A stretch of DNA of 64,000 nucleotides from Lateolabrax maculatus (taxonomy: Eukaryota > Chordata > Actinopteri > Acropomatiformes > Lateolabracidae), in NCBI GenBank assembly GCA_031216445.1, contig CM062218.1, positions 11,734,501 through 11,798,500 on the forward strand, written 5' to 3'. A program made the translations under genes and the position numbers. The notes under the pieces are model-generated. The model did not search any database. It saw only the letters and a list, made by a program, of their open reading frames with translations, and was not told where the DNA came from. Below, piece after piece: positions 57,631 to 64,000 of this stretch. Position 1 is the stretch's first letter; every line of letters begins with the position of its first letter.

Positions 57631-60600
57631 ATGATGGATTGTTCAGAGGAGGTTCAGTCTGTGTCTGAGGAGCCCAGCGCTCAAGTGGAGCTCAAAAAGG
57701 GAATGTCGATTTTCATTGATGTAAGTAAAACAAATTTTAAACCCTTGCTTATAGTACAAAATGTATTTTATCTTAACTGTTAATGCTCATACTGAGGTTT
57801 CGTTTTGATTTTTAATTAAGTTCAAAAACTTATATAAGCACAATGTATGACTGTATTTCATTTTATTAAAAATTATCACACCTTCCCATAAATAAATATT
57901 TTTTATTGCATTGTAAAAAAGAGATGCATTTTACTTTTTAAATCCAAGTTTCAGTGAATTAAATAGTTATCTCTTGGAGGTTTTGGATCATCGGAGTTAA
58001 TATGGATCGCCCTAATGCATGCAGGGTACAGAGGGTTCCTTGTTTCATAGAATTAATTAATTTGACAAGGCTGACCTTAAATTTAGCATCATGGTGTGAA
58101 GACTTCAAAGGCTGGCCACCCATTTTTATGTCAGTGTTCAAAAATAAAAACCAAGTTAACAAAATGTTAGAAGTCTACTTCTTAATAAAAGCTGGGCGGT
58201 AGCTGAAATCTAGCTCAATTAGGCAAAAAATAATATAGATATTTTTAACTTTTTTGATCTCAAAAGTCATTTTTTAATTATTGAAATACTATGAGAATAA
58301 GGATTCCCAACACTTGTTGATCTCCCTCAGAGGATGAGGATTTAAATATTAAAATCACATCTTACAAGCCTATCAGTACAGGTAATGATCATCCTCAAGT
58401 GCTTCTTTCTCAAGAGCTTTCCTTCCCCTGTTTCATTCTGCCTGCGTACCCCCTATATAATTATATTCCACTCATTTCTCCACTCTTCCATTCGCTTGTG
58501 AGGTCTGAATTATATGTCTGAACACTGCCTTCAGTGTTTGAGAAACACAGGGAGGATGCACACATGGGAACCAAGAGTTATTAAAGGAAAGCCGTATCCA
58601 CCACATCAAATGTCTCACTGATGTTGAACAGGTGCTTTATCTTCTGGCTCTGAGATTCAGGGAATGAAACCGCTGCTCGTCTCCAGAGGCGAGTTGGTCG
58701 ACAATGTGCAAGTGTTGCTTCTGTTGTTTCTTGATGTCTCCTACAGCTTTCGCCTCAGTCGGTTGTGTGTCATTAAAACACACATGCTGACTCCAAACAA
58801 TTGTTTCTTTTGTTGTGCCTCCATGTGTGTTCTTCTAAATTATTTTGATGCTGTCGTGGTGCCAGATTTTCTATTCTTCTATTCTTGGTTGAATGTATTC
58901 ATTTTTCTCATTAGTTGTAAAAGATGAATTAGGATGAGATGAGATGATGAGACTGAACAGTGATGGAGTGTGAGCTGGTATCTGAATGATACCTAAATGA
59001 TACCAGCCTACAATTTTGAAAGATTTCCAACACTATCATTTGCATGAATATCATACACATGAGTTAATAAGAAAAGAAAAAACAATTGTTCTGTATAATT
59101 ATTATAAAAATGATTATTTTCATTATTGATTAATATGCAGATTATTTTCTTGACTAATCGATTATTGTTTTGTCTATAAAACATCAGAAAAAGAGGAAAC
59201 ATTCCTATTACATTATCTTAAAGCCAAAAGTGATATCATAAATTGTCACTATAATTTGATATAAGAAGAATTTGCAACTTTTCACATTTTAGAAGCAGAA
59301 ACAATTATTTGGCATTTTTGCTTAAAAACTGACTTATTGAAATAGTTGCTGTTAATCTCTGGTCAATCAACTAATCAATGAATCAATGAAGTTAATGTTG
59401 CAGCTCTAGATAAAAGAAAATTGGGCGTATTCGGTATGGGATGAAGGCATGAAGAAACTTTGTGGTTGACAGTATATGCATCTTTTTTTCCCTATTGTTG
59501 ACCTGGTTGGTGAGGATGCTGCTGCGTACAAATGCCTTGCAGAGATAAATACAGTCGCATTCAATTTAACTTAATTTAAATGATTTGTTTTAGAAATTAA
59601 AGATGGATAAGAGATGGAGACAGGTAGTATTGAGATAGAGACAGATTTTATGGGAACTTATGGGTTGGGGACAGCGAAAGAAGCAACAAAGCTTGATTAG
59701 CAGGAAAATTTGAACCAATTATGTAAGCCACACGACAGACTGCCAAGAGCTCGAAGGAAGGTGGGTGGATAATTTTTGTTAGTATTTTTACCCTTTTGTA
59801 GCACAGAGCTGAAGTCCCCCAAGCAAGGGAAATCCAAAGATGGAAAGAGGGCATTTTAAAATGTAGATCCTGCACATAAAGAGCTGTCATATTTAGTTTA
59901 TAAATAATGTGTAAATACGCTCAAAGCCTATTCAAATTCTTCTTCACAAGTACAAACCCGACAAGAAGAGAAACTGGGCAATGCTATTTCGAGGTGGTTC
60001 GACCCTTTTAAAGCTGATGTGGTCATTGCCACTCTGCCTTTCATCTCCTCTGGACTCTGGGACAGCACTATCAATAATTTAATGACACTTCGTTTGAGAG
60101 TGTGATCAATGACCCTCACAGACACACACACACACACACACACACTTACTTTAACTTTGATGATGTGAAACCTTTTTTGACATCCCTCTCTTTTCCTTTT
60201 CTCATTACAGATTTTACGGAGAGCTGATAAAAATGGTAAATATTGCACCAAAAGCTCCTTCCAGGCTCAAACACATCACACTCTGTTCACACACACTCCT
60301 CTGTCTTTTGGCATTACTTCAACCTTTCTTTATGTGTGAAAACAGATGTACTTTCTCAATGAAATTCTGATCATGACTCTCTGCTGATACTCAGTTTCCA
60401 TAGAAACAGGAAACTGACCATCCCCACTGAGGTTCAGTATCCGAACATTAATGAAGAAAAATGCCAAAAACTTGCACCAGTTAGACATTTTTATCATGGC
60501 AGTCCACAGTGAATGACTTAGAGGTGTGCAGCTGGAGGTTCAGGGCAAATTCTGCAATTGTTTTACACTCACTATCTTGTGAAGTATTATCATAATATAC

Positions 60601-62626
60601 AATATAAACATACAAAAACAAAAATAGTTTATTTTGTTGTTTACCAGGGACAGCAGGAGTCTTATGTGCCTATCCATCCTGCTCCCCTCATCCTACAGTA
60701 AATACTGTCTAACAAAGCACAAAGGCAGAAAAGAAGAAGTAAGATTACACTGTGGATTTTTTATGGATCACAGGCCTTGCATTTTAATTTATTGAGTATG
60801 ATTTATTCAGTGAAATCAGTCACATAGACTGTTATGCTTTTCTTGCCTTTGTGTGAGGTCAAAAAATTCAATTTTCCTTTGAATTACAGTATTAATATTT
60901 TTAAATATGTTATACTTGCAGACGTCACAAAGATTTCTGTTTTAAAAGCATTGACACTTTAAATGTATATATATGTATATACAAATATTTGTGTGTATGT
61001 TTCATTGTACTTGCAAATTAAAGTGTAGATACACTATAATACCACAGTAAGAAATCTTATCTAAAGCTCTCACAGTAGCGTGCTTCAGATAGTAGATGCC
61101 TCCATTGATCATTTAATCTCGACACACTCTGCTCAAGCAAGTTTTTTTGGGACTTTAAGTACACTCTGATTTAGGTTTTTATATAATGGAATAATTTAAT
61201 GTATAATGTGCTCTGTCCAATGTGACTGGTGAGACCACCATTTGTTTGTATGACTGTGCTCTGACAGTGTCTCTTTGAGTCACGCTAACACGTGTCATAA
61301 CATCAGCTATAATCCTGCTGACACACACTTTCACACATCATGTTAAATATTCACATAGGCTATGTTCATTGCTGGTATCACACAGTTGAACCGCACCAAA
61401 GGTTTTTTTTATTTGACATTTTGACAGAGACCCTGAATTCAAAAATGATTTCCTCAACAAGCCCAAATAGCTAATCAGAACTCATTATTCACATGGCATG
61501 ACATGCTTCATTATTCATTAAATATCCGTCCCACGCTGTGAATGATGTGAGGTCTTGTCATGCAGCAAGATAAGAAGTCATCCCACATGTTTGTTTTTAG
61601 TGTTGATCAAACAGCAGCACTAATATGTCATGTCCGTTCCAAGAGTACTTCTGAGCTCAATGACAGTGAGTCACTGTGTGCTTGATTTATGTGCACGTGT
61701 GTTCGCCTTTCGTGCATCCTCCAAAATGAGCTCTCACTCACGCCATCTAAGGTGACATGACAGTCATACTGAACATACTGAACATCACCTCCAGAGCATC
61801 AGGTCAGCATGTCACACAAACAGAGAGAAACCACTGGAACCAGAGCTGTGTGAAAAATATGTTGTCTGTGGTTGGTTATCTTCATTTTGCTGCAGGATAT
61901 TCAGTTACGGGCTCCTCATTTTGAAATTCTGTTTATTTTCACCTCATGAATATTTCACACAGCTTGGGTCTCTTTATTCTGATCATAATTGCAGAACCTC
62001 AAAGCATAAAAGTGACTGATTATGTGAAATTACCATGAAGTTGGTCTAATGGAACGAATGGTGATGACCCTGTTGTTCACTACAATAATAAAAAACAAGG
62101 AAGAATGGCTCGCTGTGGAGTTATTTTGTTAAGTTTTTATTACTGCTTTTTCTACTTTGAATTTAATTTGTATCTATACACTTTTCGCCATCTTTTGCTG
62201 ATTCAGCCCCGGCAGTTTATAACATGCTGCATCTTACCTGGATTATCTGGGTTTCATCAGCTCAGGAGGTGGACTGAACTTGACTTAATCAAAAGTTATT
62301 ATTCCAATTTTCTAATGGAATGATGAGTAATTAAATATTTGATACTGACCATATTCAAATCTGTTTCACTTCCATGCATCCTGCATGACCAAAAAAAGTA
62401 TTTGACTTATATAAGGAATGTTTTAGAAAATGGCCACCTCACCTCACAGGATGCTGTAGTCCTGGCTGTGCTGCCCTGACACTGTGTTGACAAGCTGCAT
62501 TTGTGCTCTCTCCCCAGACGACGGAAAACTGTCCTTCGATGAATTCAAAGCCTACTTCTCTGATGGAGTCTTGACAGCTGATGAATTGAAGGAGCTCTTC
62601 CACACGATTGACACTCACAACACAGA
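57631..62626 (+). CDS. necab1: N-terminal EF-hand calcium-binding protein 1 (NECAB1), partial
   Basis: NECAB proteins are neuronal cytoplasmic calcium binders with an N-terminal EF-hand, a coiled coil and a C-terminal ABM domain (family knowledge). Only the first three coding exons are in the window: 57631-57720, 60211-60235 and 62518-62626 (224 nt, ending in phase 2 at a gtaagt donor). The protein starts MMDCSEEVQSVSEEP, then KGMSIFID, ILRRADKN, DDGKLSFDEFKAYF and ends LFHTIDTHNT. The canonical EF-hand loop D36-K-N38-D-D40-G-K-L-S-F-D-E47 is intact and is split between exons 2 and 3. The start could also be the second ATG at 57634. NECAB1 is preferred over NECAB2 and NECAB3 because of the tmem64 neighbour and the KGMSIFLDILRRADKNDDGKLSFEEFKAYF match. 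The coiled coil and ABM domain lie beyond the right edge. Confidence 0.92.
59099..59409 (+). repeat. Near full-length copy of ~300-bp GCTGCAAC-ended repeat family
   Basis: It contains 'gattattttcattattgatt', 'tgactaatcgattattgttt', 'tttggcatttttgcttaaaa' and ends 'gttaatgttgcagctctag'. The left terminus is degraded, while the right terminus is the inverted partner of the agggctgcaac start at 39249. It lies in necab1 intron 1. Confidence 0.65.
60211..60235 (+). other. necab1: 25-nt microexon of necab1
   Basis: It is bounded by 'ctcattacag' and 'gtaaat' and encodes ILRRADKN plus one base of the next Asp codon. It begins the EF-hand loop. Because it is 25 nt, skipping would shift the frame, so it is expected to be constitutive. 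Confidence 0.9.
60236..62517 (+). other. necab1: necab1 intron 2
   Basis: No additional exon or named repeat was recognised in this 2.3 kb AT-rich intron. The segment near 61430-61700 has low repeat content. Function is not readable from the sequence. Confidence 0.6.
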
Positions 62627-63940
62627 GTAAGTCAGTTACGTTTTGCACAGTTTTCTACATCTTAGAATCACCACGTTGTTCCTAAACTGCGCACTAAACC
62701 AGCATTACAGCACCGTTACCTGTCGAAAATAACAAAAATATATGTGACTATGTTCTAGCATTTGAGTGTAGTCCATCTCCGATACACTGTTTAAAATATA
62801 CATAATTGTTGTATGAACTTAAATAATATCATAATGAAAAAAATTTACAATTTGCTTAGATTGTGATCCAAGCTCAGTGTTCTATGTGTTATGGAAATGA
62901 TCTTAACATGTTTTCAAACCAAGCTGAAGATTTATAAGAAATCATGTTGGAAGTCTGTACAGTAAGCAGAACACCATTTGAAACATCCTAAACAAAGTGA
63001 CTCATATAAAACATGTATAGGAATTAGGCCACTCTGAGAAGAATTTTGTATTTATTCATAAGCTCAGTATTATTCAAGAGATGACAAGCAGAACAAGATG
63101 TGAAGAGAAGCACTCCAGGCAGCTTGTGTGTCCTCTCTCTGCAGGACACAGGAGATTCATGTCAAACCAATTTCTTTCTTTACCTGTCAACCTGTCTCAC
63201 ATTCTTATTTCTGAGATGTAAGGATTAAAGACAGCTTACATATATTATACATATATGTGCCTGTGTGTGTCTGTCTGTTTGTGTGTGTGTATGTGTGTGT
63301 GTATATATAAGCAATATCACATGAGAGGGAGGTTTACACGTTACCGGAGGCCAGCTACTTTGTATTATGTACATTTATCTGTATGTTTCCATTTACTGTG
63401 CAACTAGTGAAATAAGAGTCTGTTGACAGTCTCTTTGGTGGCCTGTGTCATTCCGATGAGTTAACAGTTATCAGACAGTACGTTGCGCCATCGGTTCCTG
63501 CTCTCCATCGATGGGTCTCCAGTAACTTTTTAGCGAGCTTTCAAACATGCAAGACAAACAAGTTTTTTGTTTATATTTTCTACGTTCCGCGACTCATTAT
63601 AAATCACAATTCCCATCATAGTCTCTGCGTGTTTATATAAAGCATCTCACATATGCCCACCTTGCCATGATCGCCATTGCCTCAAGTCTCGCATCAGACA
63701 GTTTCTGTATGGCAGCGGCTCTCAGGCTGTGGTTGGTGTAAGATGTGTGTGTCCCATAATTTAACTCAAATGTTATTTGTGGAAATATGTTCATCTGTGC
63801 AAAGTTTGTTACAATCTAAGATAGATAATGACAGTTTATGTAATTAAATTAATGTTAAATTCCCAGTGATGTTATACTCTATAATCAGCACTCATGGAAT
63901 GTCTCTTGTCCAATCAAATGATTTGGTCGGAACTAACTGT

Positions 63941-64000
<60 letters not shown>
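62627..64000 (+). other. necab1: Start of necab1 intron 3, ending in a TA microsatellite
   Basis: No exon was recognised up to the window edge. A TG-rich stretch occurs at 63258-63305 and a pure (TA)n array occupies about 63943-64000, reaching the end of the window. Confidence 0.7.
63943..64000. repeat. (TA)n microsatellite at window edge
   Basis: A perfect alternating TA array runs to the last base of the window, so its full length is unknown. Confidence 0.95.

Noticed and set aside
1..64000. Prokaryotic-type systems (CRISPR, operons, phage, toxin-antitoxin) and tRNA/rRNA genes
   Set aside because: The window is vertebrate nuclear DNA. No direct-repeat/spacer array, intact transposase ORF, tRNA B-box or rRNA segment was recognised.

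Overview
This window is nuclear DNA from a teleost fish, most likely a percomorph. The evidence is a set of compact multi-exon vertebrate genes with GT-AG introns, abundant CA/TG microsatellites, and several interspersed repeat families that I recognise from percomorph genomes. No prokaryotic, viral or organellar gene was seen. Gene names come from reading the translated exons and comparing them with remembered human proteins; no database search was run.

Layout. (1) ripor2 (+), 1445-20769: 22 coding exons giving about 1084 aa, followed by an AT-rich 3' region. (2) gmnn, geminin (-), 25763-28746, with a noncoding first exon near 29173-29217. (3) c6orf62 (+), 30957-32649. (4) acot13 (-), 34173-35493. 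(5) tdp2 (+), 35894-37873. (6) An intergenic stretch of about 3.4 kb. (7) tmem64 (-), 44439-53784, with a 7 kb first coding intron, a probable 5' UTR intron and a probable 3 kb 3' UTR. (8) The first three coding exons of necab1 (+), 57631-62626, which runs off the right edge.

All six complete gene models close in frame across every splice junction and end near the length of their human counterparts. Genes 1-5 keep the relative order and orientation of human 6p22.3 (TDP2, ACOT13, C6orf62, GMNN, RIPOR2). Genes 7-8 keep the head-to-head arrangement of human 8q21 (TMEM64, NECAB1). The window therefore spans a junction between two conserved vertebrate blocks, somewhere between about 38.0 and 41.4 kb.

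Functionally this is a collection of housekeeping and developmental genes, not a pathway: Rho regulation and cell polarity (ripor2), replication licensing (gmnn), an uncharacterised conserved protein (c6orf62), acyl-CoA hydrolysis (acot13), repair of topoisomerase-DNA adducts (tdp2), an ER/Golgi VTT-domain membrane protein (tmem64) and a neuronal EF-hand protein (necab1). Two gene pairs (gmnn/c6orf62 and acot13/tdp2) are arranged as divergent promoters.

I found no evidence for a new multi-gene system. The most unusual items are a perfect 21-bp-stem hairpin inside a ripor2 intron, a GC-AG intron and tandem NAGNAG acceptor in ripor2, a 24-nt and a 25-nt microexon, the synteny junction, and a C-rich tract with i-motif/G-quadruplex potential near the c6orf62 5' end.
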